From Coptis chinensis (taxonomy: Eukaryota > Streptophyta > Magnoliopsida > Ranunculales > Ranunculaceae), in assembly GCA_015680905.1 (NCBI GenBank), contig CM027379.1, positions 94,663,001 through 94,727,000 of the forward strand: 64,000 bases of DNA, read 5' to 3'. The notes below the pieces were generated by a model that worked only from the letters and a program-made list of their open reading frames with translations, was not told where the DNA came from and did not search any database. Shown piece by piece: positions 12,780-23,379 of the stretch; position 1 is the stretch's first letter; the number at the start of each line of letters is the position of its first letter. The translations under genes and the position numbers were made by a program.

Positions 12780-13870
12780 TAATGTATGAGTCATCATCAA
12801 ACTCAGGATTATCAAAAGAAATAAATTAGTGTACCTCGTCTGCGGGAAAAGAGTTTGTGAAATATTCATGTGCCAAACTATCAACCATGCTAATCTCACC
12901 CTCAATGTCAGGATCAGGAAGTTGTTTCATTAAGTTGAACACATTGACTTCTACAGAAAGGTCCCCGAAAGATATTGTCATTGAACCATCTTGACAATTG
13001 ATGAGAGCGTTAGCAGTTGCAAGAAATGGATGACCTAAAATGATAGGAATGGAGTCACAGGCAACTTCGGTATCTAGAATGACAAAATCAAATGGGTAGT
13101 AAAAATCTTGGACCTTGACTAGGATGTTTTCTTCTATGCCCTTTGGGTACTTAATGGAGCGATCCGCGAGTTGCAAGGTCATGCTGGTAAGTTTTAATTC
13201 ATGAAGACCTAACTACTTGATAAGTAGTAAGGATGTAAGTTAACACTCGCGCCTAGGTCTAAAAGGGCAGTAGCGGTATACTTGTCGCCTAACGTGCATG
13301 GCATAGTTGGTTGACCTGGGTCTTTGTATTTAACCACACCATTGGTAGCAGTAATGGAGGGAAACTGCTCAGTGAGGAACGCTTGTTGAGGAACATTCGT
13401 TCGTCGTTTGGTTGTGCACATGTCCTTCAAAAACTTAGAATGCTTGGGCAAATGCTTAAGTGCATTGAGAAAATGTAGGTTTATGGTCAAATTTTTGAAG
13501 GTTTCTCTGATCTCATCGAAATGTTTGTTAGGTTTGTTCTTTACTAAACGGGTAGGGAACAGAGATTTTGGGCGGAATCGCTCATATGGATCAGTGGCGT
13601 CTTTCCCCAGAGACGTGGTTGTAGATTTGGAAGGAACAACTTTGTCCGATATAGGTTGCGAGGTAGGAGTTGGAAGGATGTCAGCCGCGGCTTTAGTCGG
13701 TTGAATGTCTGGCATACGTATATGATTGTCGACGATTTGGCCAGAACGAAGAGTGGTGATGGCATTCACCTCACCCTGGCTAGGATTACTAGATCCTGGT
13801 GCATTGGTGAGTTCAAAGGCAGTGTTTATGGGCTTAGGGATGGGAACTGCTTGGCTAGGAAACATGTCCT
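12780..13870 (-). pseudogene. Element A retropepsin-type protease and gag-pol linker
   Basis: The DLGAS active-site motif occurs in TALLDLGASVNL, preceded by YKDPGQPTMPCTLGDKY. It is followed by MTLQLADRSIKYPKGIEENI and IPIILGHPFLATANALINC, the flap and C-terminal parts of this protease family. The upstream Lys/Pro-rich FRPKSLFPTRL segment is the linker to gag. It is a broken fossil. Confidence 0.8.
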
Positions 13871-14049
13871 TTTGACTTTTATCCTGTGCTAACAGCTGAA
13901 GAGACTGTTGGATAGATGATCAGATTTGAGACTGTTGATTCATGTAAGTCAGTAAAGTTTCGGCCGTTTTATCAGTAGTGGATTGTACCAGTGGGGTAGC
14001 AAGAACAAGTTCACGGTTATTGTTTACGGGTTGATTTTGGTAGCCATAA

Positions 14050-15000
14050 CCTGGATTAGCGGGGACAAGGCTGCGGTTGTTTTGGTACCCTATATTGGTG
14101 GTGTTGGGAAATTGACTTTGCCCTACGGAATTGCGGTGGATTCCCTTGATGGTAGGAATTGTAGTTCATAGATGGCCGTACAGGAGGGTTGTTAAAACCC
14201 AGAGGAGGTGGCTGTTGGGCAGGGGTACGCCAAGCCAAATTCGGATGTTGTCGCCAAGGTATATTAGGGATGTTGAAAGCACAAGCCTCCTCAGATGGTT
14301 GGGGAGGGCACTCGTATGCCGAAGGGTAATATGAATCGGAGTGCTCAGGACTTAAACAAAGAAGACATGGGGAAACGTTGGTGGCCATGACTTGTTTGGG
14401 TTTTTGATCATTCACTTAAACCGAAAGAGTATCGACCTTTTTGGTTAGGGACTCGATCAGAGTTTTTAATTCTGGATCGGGTTTGACCTCGAACATAGAC
14501 GTAACTTTGGTAGGATTGTCTTTAGAGGATCTGGAAGAATCAGTGTTACCCCAATGGGTGTTTCATGAAGTCTGTTTCTTTAGAAAATTGTATGCTTCAA
14601 TAGTGCCTTTGTCCATGAAACAGCCGTTGTTCATGATATCTAGTGTTTCCTTTTGATGGTCAGAGAGACCATTAAAGAATGACCGGACTAAGACAGCGGT
14701 GTTGAGTTGATGATGGGGACATTCAAGAAGCAGATCAGTAAATCTGCTCCATGCTTCCGTAAAGGATTCATGGGGATGCTGGCGAAAGAATTGAATCTTC
14801 TGAAACTTTACCATGAATGCTTGTACGAGCTTGGCCCATGTGTCAAGGGATTGCGGCGCTTCGCCCCGCGAGCCAAACTGAAGCTTTATCAGCTAGGGTG
14901 AAGGGAAACAACCTAAGCAAAACTTGTTCGTTGGTACGGTCGGATGGTGGAAAGTGGTGGCCACTTGCTGGATCCTACGAAGGTGATTGTATGGTTTTTC
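14050..15000 (-). pseudogene. Element A gag, C-terminal piece
   Basis: The piece matches B's gag over IQFFRQ-PHESFTEAWSRFTDLLLECPHHQL, which is the gag core, and over a Pro/Gln/Asn-rich tail. The reading is interrupted at 15001 by the CACTA element and resumes at 21741. It is a fossil. Confidence 0.75.
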
Positions 15001-15003
15001 ATG
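15001..15003. repeat. Left 3-bp target-site duplication of the CACTA element
   Basis: The atg at 15001-15003 is repeated at 21738-21740, directly outside the CACTA termini. A 3-bp TSD is the CACTA hallmark. Confidence 0.85.
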
Positions 15004-15039
15004 CACTACACCAGAACAGCCATTTTGTAACAGAGCCCA

Positions 15040-15120
15040 TTTTACATTAGTAACAGTTATTACCGTAACTAATGAAGTAACAGATATATCCGTTACATAT
15101 GGCAATAACCGTTAGCAAAT
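15040..15120. repeat. CACTA left subterminal repeats
   Basis: Several copies, in both orientations, of the GTAACRGWTATWWCCGTTA motif in 80 bp. They match the longer array at the right end. Confidence 0.8.
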
Positions 15121-15687
15121 ATTCAAAATAATAATTAGATAATTTGGTGAAATAATTAGATAATTGGGTCATGGTTATATTGCCCCTTTCTTACGTTTCT
15201 ATCCGTTAGAAATGAGTAAATTAAAACAAAAACCATAAAGGCAAAGAAAAATAAAATTGTAAAACCATTGAAACTTTGAATCACACGTTTGCATCCTCCC
15301 CCTTTATGTTTTTGGCTAACACTTATTTCGAATTTCTAATTTTGGTTTCCCCTCATCTCGCTAAACCCTAAATGAAAGCTAGGTCAATTGATTAAGGAAA
15401 GCTTGAAGAAGTAGATGAGGAAGACAAACTAGGCAGACTCGCTCAACTGATTTCTCTCCCTCGTGAACATATTACTTTCCCTAGCGAATTGATTTCTCTC
15501 TTCATGGAAGAAGAGAGCACAAGCTTTGTTTAATTGTTTTTTTTTTGGGTTATAAAAGTTGGGCATTACAGATTCTTAAAACCCTAGTAACACAACCCTC
15601 TCTTTTATCTCTGCAGCTTCTGAAACCTAGTTTACAAGGTCTCATTTTTGTTTCCAAGGAAGAAGAAAGGAAGGGAATCAAATCATC

Positions 15688-15894
15688 ATGGAGGAACCAG
15701 AGGTTGAGGTAGGAGGAGCAACACCAAAGAGGAGAACAATTAAGAAGTTTGCATTCCGAGGAGTGGGTCTGGACCAGCTTTTGGATATGGGTACTGATGA
15801 ATTGGTTAAGCTTTTCACTGCATGTGCTCGTCGTATGTTTCAGCGTGGTTTGAAGAGGAAACCCATAGCTCTTATCAAGAAGGTTCGCATGGCT
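15688..15894 (+). pseudogene. RPS15: Captured ribosomal protein S15 (uS19) fragment
   Basis: The ATG at 15688 opens a 69-codon reading of [20 protein letters not shown], then [23 protein letters not shown] and [16 protein letters not shown]. This is the N-terminal half of cytosolic plant RPS15, whose product belongs to the small subunit head. It ends at a good splice donor (gct/GTAAGT at 15895). The C-terminal uS19 core (the RTHLRNMIIVPEMIGS region of family members) is absent downstream. The 5' part seems to include captured leader sequence. As a truncated copy inside a CACTA element it cannot give a working ribosomal protein. The frame is open, so the capture is not ancient. Confidence 0.85.
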
Positions 15895-16689
15895 GTAAGT
15901 TTTCTTATTCTTATTATTCTTATTATTATTATTATACTTATTACTTGGATAATAAGTATGGTTTTATGTTTTTATCATGGTTTTACTTGGATATAATGAT
16001 AAATGCAATATTAGTTTCTTGATAATAACTAACATAATTCAGTATGCAGTAATGGTCATCACCCTTATCTGCCATTATAGTGCATTGTTGATCTCAATCT
16101 AATGTCAAACACAAACCATTAGGCTTTTTTCGTCTCCTTTTGCCTACTACAGAGATTTCTCTGCTGGGTTAACTAGTATTAGGGTCTCCCAAACACTCAA
16201 CCCAAGTTGACTGTGTTTGGGGGGAAACACTAATTTCCCATCTAGTGGGAAGCTTCTCTATTTTCTGTTCTAATCTCTGCCCTCTTCTTCTCCCTCTTTA
16301 CATGTTAAAATCTATTTTATTAGCATATCAAGACGCATAAATTTTTCACTTCTCTCTCACACCTTTGCATGATTATTAGCTAGTTGCATGTACACAGTAC
16401 ACATAAAATGTATATTAGATCATGTGGCGCTAAATATTTGCTTTAATTCGTTTGCGGGATAATTATTGCGGCACTGACTGTTTTAGAGAGGGTCGGAGAC
16501 ATTTTTGTTTCATGGTAAACCATCTCTACATGATTCCTCCCCCCCTTTCAGACAGATACAATCAAGATAGTCTGACCGTTTTTGAATTCTCAAACACAAA
16601 CTATTTAGTTCGAAGTATGTTTCCAAGTACATTGAGCAATAGTATGTTGTATACACTGCAAATCGTTGCTAATTTATAATCTTTTATAG

Positions 16690-17057
16690 GTTGCCTATGT
16701 ATGGTGAGTTGAAGCTGTGCTTTATTGTTTACTTGTGGTCACCTAAGACTAAGGTAATTGATTTCCAATTTTAATTTGGCAACGCCTCAATATTTGCACG
16801 TCTATGTTAAGCATCCTCATGCTATGTCTTTTGACCGAGTATAGTGAACTAGCTATGTGTATGAGACCTTCTTACGCCCATACATTTCGAGGTATGAGAC
16901 AGACATAGATCGAAACTTGATGGAGTATAAGGCAATAGCCTTGGATTGGGCTATGTTCTCTTGGTATTATTGTGTTGCTAATGGGCAATCCACATTTTAC
17001 CGAATACTGGAATACTTAGCTGCTCAATCTTCAAGGAATGGAAAAAAACCCAACACA
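16690..17057 (+). pseudogene. Captured HVA22-like (TB2/DP1/HVA22 family) fragment, two exons
   Basis: Exon 16690-16753 reads LPMYGELKLCFIVYLWSPKTK and lies between an AG acceptor and a GT donor. The next exon (about 16845-17057) reads YVYETFLRPYISRYETDIDRN and then LEYLAAQSSRNGKK. These match the family's central segment, in which plant HVA22-like proteins have YGELKLAFFIYLW and RPYVSKHETEIDRNL. The family shapes ER membranes. The N-terminal hydrophobic part and the tail are missing. The intron is kept, so the capture was from genomic DNA. Confidence 0.85.
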
Positions 17058-18631
17058 GGTAGGTTCTAAAATCTGTCTTTTAACTATGCTACTTGTGAAG
17101 TGGATATAACTTTATGTTATTGAGTACTTGAGTTTTTTAACAAATGCTTGCAACCATTCTATGGTTTTAAATCCAAATGATTTACATACAAATGACTTTG
17201 ACTTGTTTTCCATTTTTGAAGTAGTGGCTAGTAGTGTATCTTATTTATTTGTCTTGTGTCTTAGACCAACATTACAACAATGTGGACAATACGCTGGACT
17301 TACGTTTGTTTTAATTGCATCACTTGCACTTCAGTAAGAATAATCAGCTCATGCATGTATTAAACATGTGCCCCTTGGCCAGCAAGCTTGACATGTCGAT
17401 ATCGTTAATGGCATCATCTCGCATTTGGTCATTGTTGTAGGCTCTATCTTAAAAAGCTAGTTTATCCCTCGTGTTCTATGTTATTCAGGTATGCCCACCC
17501 TTTAAATTTTGAACCCCAACATACTTGACCAAGGCAACAATATTATTTTTGAAGGATATGCAAAGAATGACCCTGTTTTTGGTCGGTTTACAAGTACTGT
17601 GTTTTTTGGTTGCTTTCTCTTCAATTTCAAAGTGAAGATTATATAATCTACTGTTAGCATGTTATATACTATACTGCTTAAGAGCTTGATCTATGCATGG
17701 GTTATTTGTTGTTGATTGATTGTTTGTTTGTATGTTACAATGTGGAATGATTGTTCTTAGTCATGTTCTTTTGTATTGATTTTGGAATTTGAATGTAAAT
17801 GAGTTTTTGATTTGTTTGGTCTATTGTTTTATAACACTCACTTCAGTGCATGTAATCAAGTTTCTGAAAGTTAAGTTTGCTATAACTGAGGTTGAAGAAT
17901 CAGTTTGGTATTCTTTTTAAGTGTATGGTTGTCTTATCTTGCTGTCAAATGCCCTAGTCCGAGCACCGAACGATGTTGAAATTTTATCATTCCAAAGGCA
18001 CTGGGTGGAAGGTAGGCGATCTAATATGTGAGATTGTCGTTTGAAATCTTCTTTCCCTGATCATCTTTAAATTGTGTCCACAAGCTTTCTTATCATGATA
18101 TAATATAGGATTGGTGTGGATGAGTGGTTCTTGGGTACCTTCGTGGGTACATTTCGAAGGGTACATTTCTCCTCCCTTCACTCTCCTCCTTTCAAACAAT
18201 GAAGTCTAGGGTTCTAGATCTATCGGTCAAAAGAGGGGGTGGCCGGTTAAATTTGAAATTTTCTCTTTTCGTTATGGTTTAGGACTGACGAATCGAACGA
18301 ACCGTGGTCGAGGAGGATAGCTTGAAGGAGGAAGATGAATCAGTTATAACCCCCTTTTCAGTCTGATTTCTCTCTCCTCTAATTTGTTTGTGCACAAAAT
18401 TCTAATTATTTTTCTTTTTGGCTTTTTCAATTTGGGGTAGGTAAGTTAAACTGGCTCTTATGGGAACTTGTTCTAAATTATATATGGCTTCTAAATTTTA
18501 ATCCTTTTTCTGTTATTGGCGAAGGAATTTTTAGAAGTGATATTCAAGTGTTGGTAGTTGGTACGTAGTTTGGGTTATGGTTAAAATTCACTCTTTATGA
18601 GCAACACTACCTGATTTTGATGTTCTGATAG

Positions 18632-18823
18632 GAAATCGCTCGACTGAGTCACTTGAGGCATCAGAATATAGTGCAATACCATACGGAGTGGTTTTCGACT
18701 GTTTCTGTGAGACAGCTTTGGTATGAGTTAAGTGCAAAAGATGCTTTCAAAACAAGTGTTAAGCAGTGGACTCGTTTTATGTCGACAATGTTGGATGATT
18801 TAGTGCGAGAGGTTATTTCTTAA
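18632..18823 (+). pseudogene. Captured exon with a kinase-like start, identity uncertain
   Basis: After an AG at 18631 an open stretch reads EIARLSHLRHQNIVQYHTEW and then a longer tail ending in a stop at 18821. The first 20 residues resemble the alphaC-beta4 region of protein kinases (the form EVATLSRLQHQHVVRYYQAW of GCN2 is the nearest I recall). The rest (LWYELSAKDAFK...) does not fit a kinase, so the exon may belong to another gene or be a chimera. Confidence 0.35.
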
Positions 18824-18856
18824 CATTATTTCCTGGCTACTGAGTGTCAACTTGCT

Positions 18857-19105
18857 GTGTTTGAATCTGAAGTTGCAGCAAAGTTTATCAAGGGTCCGAG
18901 TAAAAGAACAAGGAGTAAGAGTATCGCTACATCAGAAGCTGCTACTCCACCTTGTAAAGTTAATTTGCAATATCCTATTGAGGAAGACCGACCTGTATTG
19001 GCTTCTTTAGAAACTAGCTTAAAATGTAGAGAGGATTCAAGCATTTTATGTTATAAAAGAAAGAAAACCACGAGGTCTTCGAGGTTAAATTGGGAGGCCA
19101 AGTAG
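18857..19105 (+). pseudogene. Unidentified ORF in the CACTA element, 82 aa
   Basis: An 82-residue open reading with a basic KRTRSKS patch and a basic C-terminal KRKKTTRSSR region. No domain was recognised. It follows the kinase-like exon on the same strand by 34 bp, so it may be its continuation in the source gene. It is likely a captured fragment. Confidence 0.3.
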
Positions 19106-19299
19106 ATGAGGGTTTGAGGTTTTACAAGTAATTATGATCCCAACTGTTTTGCACTTTCTAATGTGGAGGATTTGGACCTTCGAGAGGACATTCTTGTGAA
19201 GAATTGTGATTTTGACCCAAATTACGTTAACTTGATAGATTTTGGTGATGAACCCATTTGTGCTTCGCATGTTCGGACCTAGCCCTTTTGCTCAATTCA

Positions 19300-20400
19300 A
19301 TTCTTCTCTTCTATCTTGTAGACAAAGAGGCGTAGAAGATGGCATGGAAGGAATCAAATATAATCAAGAAGGAACATTATTTCACGATTATAAAAAATGG
19401 AGTTGGGTTAGAGGTAAGCCCGACGAGATTCACATTCATAAGCGAGGGTTGCCTTTCAATTTTGGATGAGAGATACCGGATAATGAAACTATTTGGAGTG
19501 AAGATTATCTTGATGCAAAGTGGATTACCTACGTATAAGGCAGGGGAAAAGTCTTGTTCAGGAAAACGATTTGAACCGGCGGGACCACGAGGAGATAGAG
19601 TTCGGATCCATCTTTGCCATTTGGGTTAGACAGTTAATCGCATTCGAGATCCAGCTGTCTCGTTTAGAGCTCATTATATATCTCCCAAAGGGAGGACCTT
19701 CCATTCTCTCATTCAGGCATGTCTGCATTTGACAACGACCAAAGAAAGCGATTGGAACATACCTGAAAAGAAAGGAGCACTTGCAGATGCTCATTCGCCA
19801 CTTGCGGATGCTCATTCGCTTATGGTAGTTGAGCATGGATATAATCCAGAGGCAGTGATGGAGTTGTGTTGTGGGGGTGAGCTAAGTGCATCAGATTTGA
19901 AGGTTTGGGGTCCAAAAGCAGTGACATCTCTCATAGCTATGGGATGGAAGTATTGTTGCAGCATTGAGCAAGGATAGATTAACACTTCACCACATGGCAA
20001 AGAGTTTAGGTCTCTGCAAAAAGCTTGCAAGGAATTGTGTATGGAAGGACTCTCTAGGCTTACCAAGCCAACTCACAGAAATGTTTTGGGTGAGAAATCC
20101 AAGGGCCTATTGATTCCCGGTAATTACGCTTTGGCAACGGTATGTACCGAGGTTGAGGAAGATGTACTCTTGCTTCCAAATAGGTTGTCCACAAAGAATT
20201 GCCTGTAAATATCTGGTCTTTCACAGTCTAGAGAATGTGAGTTTGATTATATGGAGCTCAAAGGAGTTCGGGCAACCAGAAAGAGTAGAAAGGACAGTTC
20301 ATGTCCTTCTACATCAAGCTCGCTTCTAAGTAATAGAATCCAAACATTGAATTGGGCTTGGATTCCAACAATTTCCTTAAGAGTGTTGATTTAGACTTTG
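19300..20400 (+). pseudogene. Captured IDM1-like chromatin-protein fragment, degraded
   Basis: Two modules of the type SP-GG-S-SL--AC can be seen: YISPKGGPSILS near 19675, and GWKYCCSIEQG followed by SPHGKEFRSLQKACKELCMEG near 19945-20050. Plant IDM1-like PHD/acetyltransferase proteins carry repeats of this kind ahead of an RTVLSWLIDNN segment, and a possible relic (NRIQTLNWAW) lies near 20340. An acidic-hydrophobic ORF (19729-19977) contains a short tandem duplication of ADAHSPLADAHSL. Stops and frame changes occur throughout, so this is a dead fragment. The family call is by memory of motif spacing. Confidence 0.4.
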
Positions 20401-21384
20401 TGCTTCTGTTTTAATAATTAGAGATGTATTAGGAATTTCCATAATCCCATCCCATCTCCTAGTTTTTTATTACTTAATGTCGATTTTCTTGATTTTATTG
20501 AACCAATAATGTAAGTATTTAATCTAGTCAAGTATGAATAAAATCCTGCAATAACTTTGTCAGTTTTCACTTCAGTTATATAAACTCAAAATCCATTTGA
20601 TATCTACAAGTGGTCTGGTGAGAGTATCTGGCCATGGTTAATTATTCTTGTATGATGCCTTACTTTCTTATTGTTTTATTCTTGAAGGAGAAAATGGATA
20701 TTTAGTCCAAACTTGCTGATGCTTTTGATAGTGGGATGTTTGAATGGACACAAAGACAATGCTCTCCTGAACTTTGTTCTACACTTGTAAAAAACAAGGT
20801 ATTTTATTCAAATTGCCGATACTTTTTCCTCCATTATTAAATTATTGTTCATCTACTAAAGAACTGAGTGGTTTGCTTCCATAGTATTAAAACTGATACA
20901 TGATTGAAATGTAGGTTTCATCTCGAAATGAGTTCGAAAATGTTTAGGAGAATAATGAGGTCGGTTCACAGTATTTTACTCCTAGCAGAGAGGAGCCTCT
21001 TTTCGAGGCGACACAAAAAAAGTATAAATCACAAGCAAAGGTAACGAGAACCTGAGAGATGGATTCTTTTGCAAGTAGTTTATTTTGTGGATGAATAAAA
21101 TACACTAGAAGTATTATTTGAAGTTCATCGTTGAGGTTGTAGACTTGTAGTATACATATTTGTTAAATTATTTGAATGGTAGAATTGGTGTAATTTGTGG
21201 ATTAATATAAGTGGTTTTATATTGTTATTAATATTACTTGGTTGATTTTTATTTATTTTTTTATAAAAGTTGTTTGTTTCGTAAGATTTGGTAGAGACCT
21301 AAAGTCTACTAACTGTGGAGTACTGATTGTTTCTTCTAGGGGGTGCAAGTATCCCCAAAATTAAAACTGTTTTTTTTTAAAAAT
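20401..21384. other. CACTA interior, no recognised gene
   Basis: An AT-rich stretch. Short exon-like segments (about 20690-20800 and 20930-21050) may be further captured sequence, but none could be identified. Confidence 0.4.
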
Positions 21385-21737
21385 ATATCGACCATTACTA
21401 ACGGATATATCCGTTACAAACAATAGTTAGTAAATAGCCCGTCCATTACTAACGGATATATCCGTTACAAATAATAGTTAAGTAAATAGCACGTCCATTA
21501 CTAACGGATATATCCGTTAGAAATGACAAATTTAATCAACCACTGTGAGTTGGCTATCTGTTACAAAGAATTTTAGTAACGGATATAACCGTTACTAATA
21601 TTATTATTAGTAACGGTTATATCCGTTACTAAATTTGGCCTAAGTGAGAGTGACGCCCCAGAGCTAACGGATATAACCGTTAGTAAAAATATAAGTAACG
21701 GATATAACCGTTAGTAAACGCCTTTTCTGGTGTAGTG
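21385..21737. repeat. CACTA right subterminal repeat array
   Basis: Three tandem units of about 55-60 bp (near 21390, 21446 and 21500) share ccattactaacggatatatccgtta. They are followed by more palindromic GTAACGGATATAACCGTTAC-type copies up to the terminus. This pairs with the left subterminal block. Confidence 0.85.
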
Positions 21738-21740
21738 ATG

Positions 21741-22052
21741 GTCTAGACCATGGTAAACATGTAACAATCCAAAAACGTTTGGCAAAATGCGAAAATCACC
21801 TGCAATCTCATCGAGTTTAATGTAGGAAGCAAGTCCTTCTTATAAGGCAGTATAGAAGTCCAAAAAGGGCTTCTCTACTGTGGGATTTATCCGGGCCATA
21901 ATTATGAGAGGTAATGGCAACTGAGATACTTGACGAGGTTGGTTTCCAGAGGAAGAACTATGTCTAGTGGATAACTTATGTAGTTGTTTATCGTATTTCC
22001 GACGACAATATGTATGTTATAATTCCTTATTAGTACCAGATCGTAGTCTCAT
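21741..22052 (-). pseudogene. Element A gag, N-terminal piece
   Basis: The segment is homologous to B 57955-58258, with the start at the MRLRSG-like ATG (22052) and collinear sequence such as aaacgtttggc...cgaaaatcacc. It shows that the CACTA element sits inside gag. It is a fossil. Confidence 0.7.
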
Positions 22053-23379
22053 GCAAACACAAATTTTAATTCTAGGCTCATAAGGAACGAATTATGACAT
22101 GAGGATTAGGAATTACGGAAGGAGGGAGGTGAACCACATCTTCGTAAGTTGTTGCTAACGTGAGCAGATAAGCTAGGATAACGTGTGAATATTCCAACAG
22201 CCAGGTCACATGAGAGAATTGAGGGAGGTTATCTATGCTAGGACGTTCTTTAATTAGGTAACCTCAATCTTTCACGTTTGCTAGACATTGATGGAATATG
22301 ATGATGATTGATGATGGTGTATTATGCGATTATTAGTAATATGATTATGATGAAATTTTTATTATCAGGTTTTTTTTTTTTTTTTTTACATAATTAATGT
22401 ATTATGGAGAAGGGGGGAAAAACACAAGTAATATATTCGCACAACTGTACATGTAGCTTAACATGTGATTAGATTATGAAACATGCAAATAAAGACGAGA
22501 AATGCCGAAATAGATGACTAATCATGTAATTAGCACATGCTAGTTATACACAGGAAGGCTACATATGCAACCCTTTATTACTCATACGTGAATCAAAACA
22601 CGTCCTACGCATGCAATAATATATAGCTACACATACATAAAATATAACCTATACGTGCAACTAGATGCGAGCTAGAGGAATATCGAGAACGAACTCATGC
22701 AACGTAATGCCGTGTATGTGAATGGATGTAACATACACATACAAAAATAGTCTAAGCAGGTGAGTTGAAATCACACAAACATCCAAATATATTGGAATCA
22801 TATTAACCGTATTAATGGCAATGTGCAATGACGAACCACACATACTCAGGAAAAATTATATACATGCAAAGAGTTTTCATGCCAACATACAAATACAATG
22901 TAAAACAGGTTATAGCAATAATTCAATTAATTTCCTCGACAAATTAAAATTTGAGGAGGAGTTGAAAAACTGCGAAACCTGGAGCTTCCCACAATTCCAC
23001 CAATTAGAATTAATCGACCGAATTAACTCCTTAAACAAGTTGAACTCGTGCACGTACTGGAAGTTAGATAAACAAGTCCAGAGAGTCCAAAATAGCATTG
23101 AGAAGGGAGGTGACTTGGGCCTAAAAAATGGAGGGCTGATACTCCAGTGTAGTCTCACGCACTACCCTGGATGTCTCGTTCGAGACTATGAGATAAATGC
23201 AGAACTTCAACTTCTTACAGAGTTCTTAGAATGCCCTAAAGATGATAATTTTGATCTGGTTCATAGGTTCCTGTAAGCAGAAAAATAAAAGTTGGTACGA
23301 GCGGTTAAGAGAAACGTTAGAATCACAAAATAAATGAAAAATCGAAAAGATGAAAGGGTAGGAGAAGGGGTTTGTCTAG
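22053..23379 (-). other. Element A leader between 5' LTR and gag
   Basis: The leader is AT-rich, with a T run at 22372-22387. It corresponds in position to B's leader. No clear PBS was recognised next to the LTR. A 153-residue ORF on the plus strand (22815-23276) is antisense to the element, has no known domain and is probably fortuitous. Confidence 0.5.

Larger units (their letters stand above)
15004..21737 (+). mobile_element. Pack-CACTA transposon, 6.7 kb, non-autonomous
   Basis: It starts CACTACACCAGAA and ends with the exact reverse complement TTCTGGTGTAGTG, with a 3-bp TSD atg. Subterminal regions are packed with GTAACGGATATAACCGTTAC-like palindromes (15046-15120 and 21390-21720), where CACTA transposases bind. 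No CACTA transposase (TNP2-type) or TNP1-like ORF is recognisable. The interior instead holds spliced-looking fragments of several plant genes, all on the plus strand: RPS15, an HVA22-like protein, a kinase-like exon, an unidentified ORF and an IDM1-like stretch. It therefore looks like a gene-capturing element mobilised in trans. It inserted into the gag of element A. Confidence 0.9.

Noticed and set aside
22815-23276. 153-residue plus-strand ORF in the leader of element A
   Set aside because: Antisense to the element, no recognisable domain, no start context or splice evidence; AT-rich sequence easily gives such ORFs.
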